A stretch of DNA of 48,431 bases, from positions 1-48,431 of the forward strand of contig JBJEWF010000077.1 of assembly GCA_051884915.1 (NCBI GenBank). Direction: 5' to 3'. Below the pieces are notes generated by a model. It did not search any database, was not told the origin of the DNA, and saw only the letters and a program-made list of their open reading frames with translations. Source of the DNA: RUG572 sp051884915. GTDB lineage: Bacteria; Verrucomicrobiota; Kiritimatiellia; RFP12; UBA1067. The position numbers were made by a program, and so were the translations under genes. Shown one piece after another: positions 8,918 to 17,424 of the stretch (positions are counted from its first letter, which is position 1; the number at the start of each line of letters is the position of its first letter).

Positions 8918-8974
8918 TCACCGGAAGACGAGACGCAGTCCCGTCGGCGCGTCGTGTTCGAAGTCGGCGGGTTA
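8918..8974 (-). pseudogene. In-frame C-terminal continuation of the LamG gene beyond a TAA
   Basis: Directly after the TAA (8974-8972) that ends the LamG gene, the same frame continues for 17 sense codons, PADFEHDAPTGLRLVFR, to a TGA at 8920-8918. The first residues complete the motif that closes the two earlier LamG units in the same protein (L-S-A-D-A-F and L-P-I-G-D-F; here L-stop-P-A-D-F). The last residues match the end of the surface protein at 2520-6200 (GLTLVFR). The TAA therefore looks like a recent nonsense change (TCA to TAA would need one base), an assembly error or a read-through site. Confidence 0.7.
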
Positions 8975-11458
8975 CAGGACCTTCGACGAGAAACGGATCT
9001 CGTCCATCCAGCCTTCAAAGCCGCCCGTCGTCGGGAAGCGGCAGAAATAGTAGGCGAACGGGCCGTCGTAGAGCGCGTTCGAGTCCTCCGTCCCCTGCAG
9101 CGGCTGGACGAGGACGCACGCGCCGTCGACATGGAGGGCGAAGCGCTTCTCCGCCGCGTCGTAGGAAAGCGCCACGTGATGCCACTTGAGGTCCTGCAGG
9201 AAGGCCGTCGGCGTCGTGACCTTCTTGAAATAGGACGAGCCGGCGGCGTAGTCCGCGTAATCGTCATGCGGCCGCTCCGTCCACTCCAGCACGAGATTGC
9301 CCGTGCCGTTGTAGGAAAGCAGCCAGGCGGAGCGGGGCCACTTCGTGTTGTCCAGCGGCGTTGCATTGCCCGCCTTGCCGAAGATCAGGCCCTGTTTGAC
9401 CTGCGCCTGGGGCAGGCCCGCGCGCTCCAATTTGACAAAGGCCTCCATCGTCCAGGAAGAGGGATTGGACCGGTCGTCCGTCCGCGCCGGCACGTTCAGC
9501 ATCGCACCGTAGTAGACGGCGTTGGCCGCCCCTTCGGGAAGATGGGAGGCGGCGGGAAACCACAGGCAGAGGCGGTTCGTCCACATGGAGAGGCGACCCC
9601 ATTTGAGGAGGCGTCCCGCCTTCTCCGTGTCGGCGTATTGCGGACGGCAGGCGTCATGCAGATTGTAGCCGACCTCGCATGTCGTGAGATCGGGGAAGAC
9701 GCTGACCGACGTCGCGCCCGTCCGCGCTTCCGACACGACGGTGCCCGCCGTACCTTCGTCGAAGTTCAGCGCGAAGACGGTTTCCGCCGGCACGGGCCGT
9801 TCGGTCGCCGTCATGAAATCGCCGATCGGCAGGGCCCGCGGCGTCACGCGCACGCAGGAGATCCAGCCGCCGAAGGCTTCCTGGGCCTGTTTGAAAGCGA
9901 GGGCCGAATTGCCGAGAACGAACGGATGCTGCGTCGTCGGCAGGGCATTCGTCAGCGCCGCCGACGCCGTCGAGCGGATCCGGTCGATGTAGATCCACGC
10001 GGCATTGTCCGCCCGTGAATGGACGACGGCGAAATGGTGCCACGAATCGCCCAGCGGCACGTCCACTCGCGCCGAACGGGCGCATGCGTCGACCGAATTG
10101 GCGGTGGCATTGGTCAAAACCTCGAACGTGGCTGCCGTATACTGCGAACCGTCGCCGGTCAGATTGATCTTGACCGCGGACGCGTCGCCCGTGCGCCACC
10201 CCACCAGCGAACGCCAGTTTCGGTAGACCGGCTGGTCGATTTTGAAGAAGAACTCGACCGTGTAGGCGTCCAGGCGCGTCAGCGCGGTCGCCAGGGACGC
10301 CAGTTCGATCTTGCCGCCCACGCCATAATCGTCCGCCGTGCCGAAGTAGGCGGACTGCGGGTTTTCCGCAAGCAGCCGGCCGCTGGCGTAGACGAACCGC
10401 CCCGGACGCTCCGCCGAGAAAGTCGGCGTCCGTTCCGTCGTGGCGGCGGCCGTGCCCGGAAACAGCGCCGCGTCGACGGTGTTGGACAGCGCCGCGATCG
10501 TCTCGCCGTCCGCGCCCTCCTTGAAATCCCAGAATCCCGCCGTCTCCATGTCCCCGACGTACGGCGTCGAATCGATCTTCATGAACGCATCCGCCGAAAG
10601 CGCGGACCCCGTCACGCGCAGACAGGCCAGCGAGGCGTGAATCGATTCCGTGGCCGTCTTGTCCTGCCCGGCGGCATTCAGATACCCCGTTCCCAGGCGG
10701 AACTTCAGCCCCGTCCCCGGAATGTTCGCATACGTGCCCGAGCCGACTTCCACGCCATCGACGAAGAGCGAAAGCGCGCCCAGGCGTTCGGTGGCGTTCG
10801 TCTCCGCATAGACCGCGGCGACGTGATGCCAGAGACCGTCGCCATAGTCGGTTCCGCTTCCGAAGACCTGGCTGGCCACGCAGTCGTTGGCGTATGTTTC
10901 CAGGCCAATTCCCAGCGGATTCCCCGAAGCCGTGCTGCGGTACCTGGGCGCGATCAGCTTGTAGCCGACGGCGCCGGACTGGACGTAGAGCGGCGTTTTG
11001 GAAATGAACGCGTAGTAGGCGTCCGCGTCGTAGTAATTGAAGTCCGGATCGAACCGGATGAAATACTCGATCGTGTAGGCGGTCAGTTCGGAGAGCCGGT
11101 CGGCCAGTCCGGGAATGTCGAGATAGCCGCTCTGATGCGAAGCGCGGTCCGCGTAGAAGAAGTCGATTGCCCACGGATCGTCGCAGAGGCTGCGCCCGCC
11201 GCTGGAATCGACTACCCGTCCGGGTCCGTTCGCCGAGAAGGTCGGGACGCGCCCGGACGCGTCCTGCGACTTTCGCGCCGCGTCCGACGTGTAGACCGCC
11301 TCGCCCTGGACGTTGGCGATCGTCGTGACGGCGGCGCCGTCCGCCCCGCCCTTGAAATCCCAGAATCCGATCAGGTCGGAACCGGACGATTCAAGCCCTG
11401 CCAGCAGCGGCAAAAGCGCCGTTGCGAGCCGTTTTCCCAGTGCGGCATTCATCACCAT
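8972..11458 (-). CDS. Exported protein with three LamG/concanavalin-like domains
   Basis: An 828-residue protein starting at the ATG at 11458, six bases after AAAGGAG; a weak signal peptide follows (ALGKRLATALLPLLAG). Three LamG (Laminin_G_3-type) units are visible at about residues 30-270, 290-510 and 530-828. Each has a WDFK or NFDEG opening strand, a YTIEYFIRFD or WTMEAFVKLE core strand, a W-H-H-V/F-A box (GLWHHVAAVY, SWHHFAVVH, KWHHVALSY) and a closing V/I-R-V/F strand. Such domains usually bind glycans or hold extracellular proteins together. It follows the haem/FGE fusion gene by 19 bp. The third unit is cut by TAA within its closing motif; the lost tail is described at 8918-8974. Confidence 0.85.
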   Translation of the reverse strand: MVMNAALGKRLATALLPLLAGLESSGSDLIGFWDFKGGADGAAVTTIANVQGEAVYTSDAARKSQDASGRVPTFSANGPGRVVDSSGGRSLCDDPWAIDFFYADRASHQSGYLDIPGLADRLSELTAYTIEYFIRFDPDFNYYDADAYYAFISKTPLYVQSGAVGYKLIAPRYRSTASGNPLGIGLETYANDCVASQVFGSGTDYGDGLWHHVAAVYAETNATERLGALSLFVDGVEVGSGTYANIPGTGLKFRLGTGYLNAAGQDKTATESIHASLACLRVTGSALSADAFMKIDSTPYVGDMETAGFWDFKEGADGETIAALSNTVDAALFPGTAAATTERTPTFSAERPGRFVYASGRLLAENPQSAYFGTADDYGVGGKIELASLATALTRLDAYTVEFFFKIDQPVYRNWRSLVGWRTGDASAVKINLTGDGSQYTAATFEVLTNATANSVDACARSARVDVPLGDSWHHFAVVHSRADNAAWIYIDRIRSTASAALTNALPTTQHPFVLGNSALAFKQAQEAFGGWISCVRVTPRALPIGDFMTATERPVPAETVFALNFDEGTAGTVVSEARTGATSVSVFPDLTTCEVGYNLHDACRPQYADTEKAGRLLKWGRLSMWTNRLCLWFPAASHLPEGAANAVYYGAMLNVPARTDDRSNPSSWTMEAFVKLERAGLPQAQVKQGLIFGKAGNATPLDNTKWPRSAWLLSYNGTGNLVLEWTERPHDDYADYAAGSSYFKKVTTPTAFLQDLKWHHVALSYDAAEKRFALHVDGACVLVQPLQGTEDSNALYDGPFAYYFCRFPTTGGFEGWMDEIRFSSKVL

Positions 11459-11477
11459 GGAGACTCCTTTCTTCCGT

Positions 11478-14400
11478 TCAGCGGTCTTCAACGAGAATGC
11501 GAAACCCGACGTCATGGACTTTCTGCCAGGAGCGGTAGGTCACCGACACGTCGAACGTCGCCTCCTTGGGCCGGCTCCAGCAGGATCCGCCCCGTGCCAC
11601 GGCGCGCCCCTCCCGCCCCGTGTCGGCCGTCCATTCCCACACGTTGCCGTGGACGTTCCGCAGGCCCCAGGGGTTGGGGGCGAACGCCGAGACGGGCGCC
11701 GTGACCCGGTATCCGTCGTCATACCGGACATCGGCGGGACGCCATTCGGGCACCGCCATGCCCGGCACGTTGGCCCGGAACCGGTCCTGCCGGCGGAACG
11801 TCTTGTCGGCCAGGTTGGCGACCTTCGAGAAATCCGTCTCGCGCGAACCGAACCACAGTTCGTTGGTCGAACCGGCCCGGGCCGCCCATTCCCACTCGGC
11901 GCCCGACGGCAGACGGACCTGAAGGCCCAGCCGCCTGCCCAGGCAGGCGCAGAACGCCGCCGCCTCGTCGCGCGAGACGCGCACGACGGGCTGGCGCGGC
12001 CCATTGAGCGGATAGCCGCGTTCCTGCGCGGTGAACTGCATGAATTCGCCGCGCTCAAGTTTGCTGTCGTGCGCGGGCACCAGCCGGCGATACTGTTCGT
12101 TCGTGATCTCGTCCACGCCCATCCAATAGGAGCGCCCGCCGGGGGCGGGGGGGATCTTCGCCAGGACGATCGAAACGCCCGCGCCCAGATCCAGCGTGCG
12201 CAACCGCGTCTCGTGCGCGACCGGCGCCGCGGGAGGTGGCGCCGCGCGCGCCGGGACGGGGAGCCGGGGAAGCGCGGGCGACTGGAGCACGGCTTTCCCG
12301 AAGGTCTTCTCGTGGTCTTCCTCCAGGTTCGCGTAGCGGCGCTGGAGATCGGCCCGGCGTCTGGCGTAGTGCGCGACGCGATTGGTCCCCACGGTCTCGC
12401 TCCAGGTTCCATGTCCCATCCGGTTCAGATCGATCCAGGTGTTGATGCGGTCCCAGGACTCCGCGTCGAGCTGGACGCCGTGGTGGCCGCGTTCCAGCAT
12501 CTGGACGAGCAAGGTGGTATCGGCCGCCACGTCGCAGGGGGAGAGCACGTCGTTGTCCCCTTCCTGCGTGTGGTTGCGCACGTACGAGCAGAGTTCGAGA
12601 TAGCTCGGCGGGAACAGGCCGTCCGTCAGGTAGTAGACGTCCTTCGACTTGATGCAGACGTCGGGACGGTCGGTCAGGACGGGCTTCGCCAGTCCGCCGC
12701 GGAACGGCGTCGCCGGCGGCGGCTGTCCCTTGCCGTCGTGGCACGAGACGCAATAGCGATCCAGAACCGGCTGGACCTCCCGGCGGAAACTGAATCCGCG
12801 CTCCGGGCCGTACCATGGCCTGATTTCCGAGGGCGGACGCTCCATGGCCATCAGCCGGCGGTTGGGTCCCGCGCTCGCCTGGTTCTCCTCGTGGCAGCCG
12901 CTGCAGGAGGCCAGCGTGCCCGGCATCGCCTGCGTCCAGCTGCGCATCAGCTGCAGCGCCCGGCCCTTCTCGTCCAGGGGCTGGATCGAGATGGGCAGAT
13001 TGGCGGGGACCACGAAGTAGGCGGAGCCGTCTGGCTCCACGGGGACGGTCCCCAGAATGCGGTTGATGTCCCACGGCCCGTCCAGGCCGTGATGGTCGGT
13101 CTCCCCGCCCATCCAGCGGTAGGCGAAGGAATAGGTGAAGAGGCGCAGGGCCTTGACCGTGCCGCGCGGGACGCCGGCCAGTCCGGGGCCTTCATAGATG
13201 TCGGTGATTTTCATGCGGGCCGTCTTTTCGCCGGGGACCGTCCGGTCGGCGATGACGGGCGGCACGGGGGAGGGCTGGAGCGGCCGCGCCTCGAAATAGA
13301 CGTGCGCCGCGTCTTCGACGATGGGCGTGAGGTTGTCGAACGCGTCGGCCAGATAAAGTCCCCAGCCGTCCTTTTCCGTCGGGCGCGCCGTCACCAGCAC
13401 GTAGTTCTGGGAGAGCGGCCAGGGGTGGCAGAACTTGGGCCACGAATAGTCGGTCAGGCGGTCGCGCACGATCGGCACGACCTTTTTCCCGCGTTCGGGG
13501 AAGCGCTGGACGACGCCGTCGGCGTGCTTGCGCCCCCGGTTCACGTCGAAGAGCACGAGTTCGCCCATCCGCGACTGTCCATGGTGGCCCGACACGGTGG
13601 CCGTGAACCGGTCCGGATTGTCGGGACACGTCCGCGCATCGAAGAGCGCGTTGGGCCAGTAGGAGTTGCTGCCGTAACAGGCCCGCTGCGTCGTGCCGTC
13701 GGGATTCATCGTGAAGAGGATGCGCGAGGCGTAGTGGACGATGCCGGCATACTCCCAGTGGAGGAACATCACGCGGCCGTCCGGCATGACGTTGGGGCAC
13801 CAGTTGTTGTCCTGGTCGAACGTCAGGCGGCGGATGGCGCCGTTCGCCTCCCGGCGGTAGAGACTGGCCACCCAGCTGCTTCCGCGCACGCAGGGCACGC
13901 CGACCATCGACGCGTCCGACAGGAAGATCAGCGCGCCGTCGGGCAGATAGCAGCCGGCATAGCAGTTCACGTCGGCATCGGGAATCAGCTCAAGCTCCCG
14001 GGGGCGGGCGCCGGTCCGGGTCAGATCCAGCTCGAACACGCGGTGGACCGGCTCGTCGGCGCGGCTGTGCGCATTCACCTTCGGCGGATGGTCCATGCGT
14101 TCGGTACGGCGCGTGTACATGGCCCGCCGCGCGTCCCAGTGGAGGCAGACCTCGCCCAGGTAGCCGTGGGCCGGCGTGGCGTCCAGCACCCGGAAGGACG
14201 GCGTGCCGCGGAGGTTGGCGAGGACGCCGAGTTCGTTCGTGCAGCCGGCGGCGTCGCGCGGCTGGTTCCAGTTGGCGTAGAGGCCCAGGGCGTCCGGCCG
14301 GCGCCGGATGGCGAGAATGCGCCCGGCGTCCAGCAGCGGATTCTGCAGCAGCTTCCCGCGCAGGTCGGCAAGGAACGCCTCGCCCATCTCCACCGGCGGA

Positions 14401-14651
14401 AGTTCGCCGTAGTTCGCGCCCCAGTCGCCCATGATGGCGTTCAGCAGCCCGTCCCGCCGCGCCTCCAGGCCGGCCAGCCAGGACGGATCTTTTGCGAATC
14501 GGTCCGGCCAGCGGGCGGCCATGTCCGCCCAGGCCGCTTTCACATTCGCCACGTTCACGGCCTGCAATCTGCGGATGACGCGGTCCCTGCGGTCCTCGGC
14601 CCGGGAGGCGAGAGCGGCGACGGCGCAGAATGCAAGCAGCAGGCCTTTCAT
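11478..14651 (-). CDS. Hydrazine-synthase-alpha-like protein fused to a formylglycine-generating-enzyme domain
   Basis: A 1057-residue exported protein. The ATG at 14651 overlaps the TGA of the CE7-GH5 gene (ATGA), has GGAGGGG nearby, and opens a signal peptide (MKGLLLAFCAVAALASRAED). Residues about 150-560 look like the beta-propeller and middle region of the HzsA-related family. Two c-type haem sites follow, CSGCH near 583 and CVSCH near 636. Residues about 835-1057 form an FGE-sulfatase/SUMF1 domain, with MGVDEITNEQYRRL, RLPSGAEWEWAARAG, GNVWEWTAD and a closing GFRILVED. True hydrazine synthesis is very unlikely here; HzsA-like proteins of this type are of unknown function. Export, haem sites and the neighbouring glycosidases suggest a periplasmic oxidative step, which is inference. 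Confidence 0.85.
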   Translation of the reverse strand: MKGLLLAFCAVAALASRAEDRRDRVIRRLQAVNVANVKAAWADMAARWPDRFAKDPSWLAGLEARRDGLLNAIMGDWGANYGELPPVEMGEAFLADLRGKLLQNPLLDAGRILAIRRRPDALGLYANWNQPRDAAGCTNELGVLANLRGTPSFRVLDATPAHGYLGEVCLHWDARRAMYTRRTERMDHPPKVNAHSRADEPVHRVFELDLTRTGARPRELELIPDADVNCYAGCYLPDGALIFLSDASMVGVPCVRGSSWVASLYRREANGAIRRLTFDQDNNWCPNVMPDGRVMFLHWEYAGIVHYASRILFTMNPDGTTQRACYGSNSYWPNALFDARTCPDNPDRFTATVSGHHGQSRMGELVLFDVNRGRKHADGVVQRFPERGKKVVPIVRDRLTDYSWPKFCHPWPLSQNYVLVTARPTEKDGWGLYLADAFDNLTPIVEDAAHVYFEARPLQPSPVPPVIADRTVPGEKTARMKITDIYEGPGLAGVPRGTVKALRLFTYSFAYRWMGGETDHHGLDGPWDINRILGTVPVEPDGSAYFVVPANLPISIQPLDEKGRALQLMRSWTQAMPGTLASCSGCHEENQASAGPNRRLMAMERPPSEIRPWYGPERGFSFRREVQPVLDRYCVSCHDGKGQPPPATPFRGGLAKPVLTDRPDVCIKSKDVYYLTDGLFPPSYLELCSYVRNHTQEGDNDVLSPCDVAADTTLLVQMLERGHHGVQLDAESWDRINTWIDLNRMGHGTWSETVGTNRVAHYARRRADLQRRYANLEEDHEKTFGKAVLQSPALPRLPVPARAAPPPAAPVAHETRLRTLDLGAGVSIVLAKIPPAPGGRSYWMGVDEITNEQYRRLVPAHDSKLERGEFMQFTAQERGYPLNGPRQPVVRVSRDEAAAFCACLGRRLGLQVRLPSGAEWEWAARAGSTNELWFGSRETDFSKVANLADKTFRRQDRFRANVPGMAVPEWRPADVRYDDGYRVTAPVSAFAPNPWGLRNVHGNVWEWTADTGREGRAVARGGSCWSRPKEATFDVSVTYRSWQKVHDVGFRILVEDR

Positions 14652-17392
14652 CGGCGGAACCCCTCCAGCAGCGCCCGTTTGCGCGGATTGTCCTGCGACG
14701 GGACCTGCTGCCACGGCTCCGCGGCCTCGTGTTCGACGCTCCAGCCGCTCCACTCGCGGTAGGCGTGGAAGGTCCAGTCCCACCGGTTCTCCTCGAAGAG
14801 CGCGATGCAGTCGCGGATGTAGGCGTCGGCGCCCTGGCCCCAGACGATCGCGGAGAACTCGCCCACGTAGATTTTCGCGTGGTGCCGCTTCTGGAACGCG
14901 ACGACGGGCTTCAGCGCATTGCGCAGATAGCCGATGTCCCACTTCCGGGCGGGATCGGGATAGACGGTCCGCGGCGCGTTGCGGTTGAACACCTGCTGGT
15001 GGGTGAATTCCGCCGGCAGATACATGTGGACCTGGTAGATGACGTTGGTCAGCGCAAGCGGACGCAGATACGCGAACGCGGCCGGCGCGTCATAGCAGTT
15101 CGATTCGACGACAATCGGCGTTTTCGGGTCGATGGCGCGAATCGCCTCGGCCGCGCGGGCCTGAAGCGACCAGTAGTCGCAGCCCGGGAGCGCGGGCTTC
15201 GTCTGCTGCGGCTCGTTGATCAGGTCGAAGCCGTAGATTTCGGGGCGGTTGGCGAAGCGCGTGGCGATGCGGCGCCAGGTCGCGACGAAATGGTCCGCGT
15301 ATTTCCGGTCGTGGCACATGAACAGATCCTTGTCCGCGTCGCGCGCGCCCGGCGCGGCATGGAGGTCCACGACGATCTGGAGGCCGTAGGTCTTCGCCCA
15401 CCCCAGGATCTTCTCCAGATCGTCCAGTTCCCCGTCGATGTAGCGGTCGTACGCGGCCAGATCGCGATTGCCGCCGACCGTGTTCCACTGGTGCGACATC
15501 TGGAAACGGGCGAGCGTGGCGCCCCAGTCGCGCAGAACCCTGATGTCGTCCTCCTTCAGCCGGTGCCCCAGCATCACGCCCCGGCGCGGCGGAAGCGACG
15601 CGACGTCGGGCGTGTAGACGCACCGGTGGGTCGCGTTCGTCGCCGGCCAGAGCGGCGGCAGTTCGCGGACGTCCAGGGTGGACAGGTCGAACTCGACCTT
15701 GCCGGTTCCGGCCTGGATGCCCAATGTCAGCGTTCCCTGCCGCCGGGAGACGTCCGTCTGGTTGTCGACGAGACGAACCGTCTGCCAGTCGAAGTCGCCG
15801 GCCTTCTGCGCGGCGCCCGGCCAATGCGGCAGCCCCGTCCGCGCGTCCTTGTAGGACACCATGAACTTGAAGCCCAGCCAGTCCTCCGGCGGTTTGGAAA
15901 GGCCGAAGCCGCGCGCGCGGATGGTCGCCACGAAGGGCTTGCCCTCGAACGGCGTCAGATCGAGGGGCAGCGTGGCCTGGCCCGACTGCGGCGCGCCCGC
16001 CGGGATGTCGACCGTGACCAGATCCCCCCGGCGCGACGCGTGCGGCCCCAGCCGCACCTCGCCCGCCGGCGGCGTCCGCGGGGCCTTCCGCCACGCCTCA
16101 AGTTCGCGGTAGAATTCGCCGGAGACGCCGTGTCCCATGCCGATGCCGTGGAGGATCTTCTTGTCCCTGGCGGGAATGCGGTTGTACGCCGCATAGACGC
16201 CGCAGGGCGTGCAGACGCAGTCGGCGAAGCCCGCGACCACGCGAATCGGGCAGGTGATGCGGGCGGCGAAGTTGGCGCCGTCGAAATAGGGCGCCCACTT
16301 CTCGGCGGCGGCCCTGTTCTCCGCCCGCTGGGCCTCGACGAGGCGCGGCCAGCCGCTCTGGCGGTCGTCCTGGCGGAAGCCCAGCAGGTCGGTGATCGCC
16401 GGCACGAAGACGCAGCTTTTCGTGAAGTGGCCGTTGAGGGCCGTCAGCATGAGGCCGAACCCGCCGCCCTGGGACGTGCCGGTGTAGGTGAAGCGGGTCC
16501 GGTCGACTTCCGGGCGCGCCCACAGCCAGTTCACGGCACGGTTGATGCCGAGCAGCGACGCATAGTAGAAATAGGCCTCGCGCGATTCGTGGATGCCCGC
16601 CTGGCAGTAGCGCGCCACGCCGCAGGGCGCGGCATATTTCAGATCCTGCGCCTGGTAGGCGGCCTTCCGCGCCTCGTCCGTGTCCGGCTGCGGATAGCTG
16701 TGCACGTTCATCGTCAGCGAAATCCGGCGGCCGTCGCCCCCGGTGCCCAGCGCGCCGATTCCGGCGCCCGGCACGCTCACGTCCACCGGGAACGGGCCCG
16801 GCCCCTTCGGCAGCGACAGCCAGCCCCAGACGCGGCGGCCGCCGGCCGAGGCGAAGCTGACGCGGTAGTACGTCCGCTCCCGGTTGGACTTCGCGGGAAT
16901 CTCCTCAAGCTGCGCGTCCACCGGCGTCGTGGCGTCAAGCTGCTTCACCGCGTCGGCCCAGAACGCGTCGAAATCGTCCGGATCCGGCGCGCCGGGCCGG
17001 ATCTTCTCCGGCTCGCAGGCGACTCCCCACGTGTAGGGAGCGCCCTGCCCGCGGTTCGGCGCGAAGACCAGCTCCCGGGACGGGCAGGCGAACTGCAGGC
17101 GCAGGAAGCCGGGAACGTCCGTGCGCGCCCGGAGCGTGAAGGGATTCTCCGCGGCCAGGTCGATCGTCCGCTCGGAAATCTTCCGGTTGCCGAAATTGTC
17201 GAGCGTCGCCTTGAGGCGCCCCGCCGTCACGGGCGTTCCCGTCTCGCCCGTGACGGTCACGGTAAACGCGACCTCTTCGCCGCACCGGTAGACGCAGTCG
17301 GGACGATTCGTCTCGATCTTGAACGACACCTTCTCCGCCGCGACGGCGAGAGCCGCCGCGAAAACCGCCATGGCCGTCAACGTCCGTTTCAT
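14648..17392 (-). CDS. Bifunctional CE7 acetyl-xylan-esterase-like and GH5 enzyme
   Basis: A 914-residue exported enzyme starting at 17392, after GGAGGA. Signal peptide MKRTLTAMAVFAAALAVAA, then an Ig-like strand region to about residue 120. Residues about 130-430 are a CE7 (AXE1/cephalosporin-C deacetylase) esterase: nucleophile motif GTSQGGG near 307, Asp in GFADCVCTP near 391 and His in GMGHG near 419. Residues about 430-560 form a linking beta domain. Residues about 565-914 are a GH5 cellulase-like barrel with acid/base Glu in LINEPQ near 727 and nucleophile Glu in VGEFSAI near 844. The pairing suggests deacetylation and cleavage of the same acetylated beta-glycan, such as xylan or mannan; this is inferred. 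It lies 32 bp after a GH2 gene and overlaps the next gene by 4 bp. Confidence 0.9.
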   Translation of the reverse strand: MKRTLTAMAVFAAALAVAAEKVSFKIETNRPDCVYRCGEEVAFTVTVTGETGTPVTAGRLKATLDNFGNRKISERTIDLAAENPFTLRARTDVPGFLRLQFACPSRELVFAPNRGQGAPYTWGVACEPEKIRPGAPDPDDFDAFWADAVKQLDATTPVDAQLEEIPAKSNRERTYYRVSFASAGGRRVWGWLSLPKGPGPFPVDVSVPGAGIGALGTGGDGRRISLTMNVHSYPQPDTDEARKAAYQAQDLKYAAPCGVARYCQAGIHESREAYFYYASLLGINRAVNWLWARPEVDRTRFTYTGTSQGGGFGLMLTALNGHFTKSCVFVPAITDLLGFRQDDRQSGWPRLVEAQRAENRAAAEKWAPYFDGANFAARITCPIRVVAGFADCVCTPCGVYAAYNRIPARDKKILHGIGMGHGVSGEFYRELEAWRKAPRTPPAGEVRLGPHASRRGDLVTVDIPAGAPQSGQATLPLDLTPFEGKPFVATIRARGFGLSKPPEDWLGFKFMVSYKDARTGLPHWPGAAQKAGDFDWQTVRLVDNQTDVSRRQGTLTLGIQAGTGKVEFDLSTLDVRELPPLWPATNATHRCVYTPDVASLPPRRGVMLGHRLKEDDIRVLRDWGATLARFQMSHQWNTVGGNRDLAAYDRYIDGELDDLEKILGWAKTYGLQIVVDLHAAPGARDADKDLFMCHDRKYADHFVATWRRIATRFANRPEIYGFDLINEPQQTKPALPGCDYWSLQARAAEAIRAIDPKTPIVVESNCYDAPAAFAYLRPLALTNVIYQVHMYLPAEFTHQQVFNRNAPRTVYPDPARKWDIGYLRNALKPVVAFQKRHHAKIYVGEFSAIVWGQGADAYIRDCIALFEENRWDWTFHAYREWSGWSVEHEAAEPWQQVPSQDNPRKRALLEGFRR

Positions 17393-17424
17393 GTCCCGTC
17401 CTCCCGCGTCTGCGCCCGCTGCCG

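Noticed and set aside
11478..14651. Evidence for anammox (hydrazine synthesis)
   Set aside because: Only a distant HzsA-like region is present, fused to an FGE domain and without HzsB/HzsC; the neighbours are glycosidases.
11313..14762. 1149-codon plus-strand open frame
   Set aside because: Complement of the haem/FGE fusion, which shows clear motifs on the minus strand.
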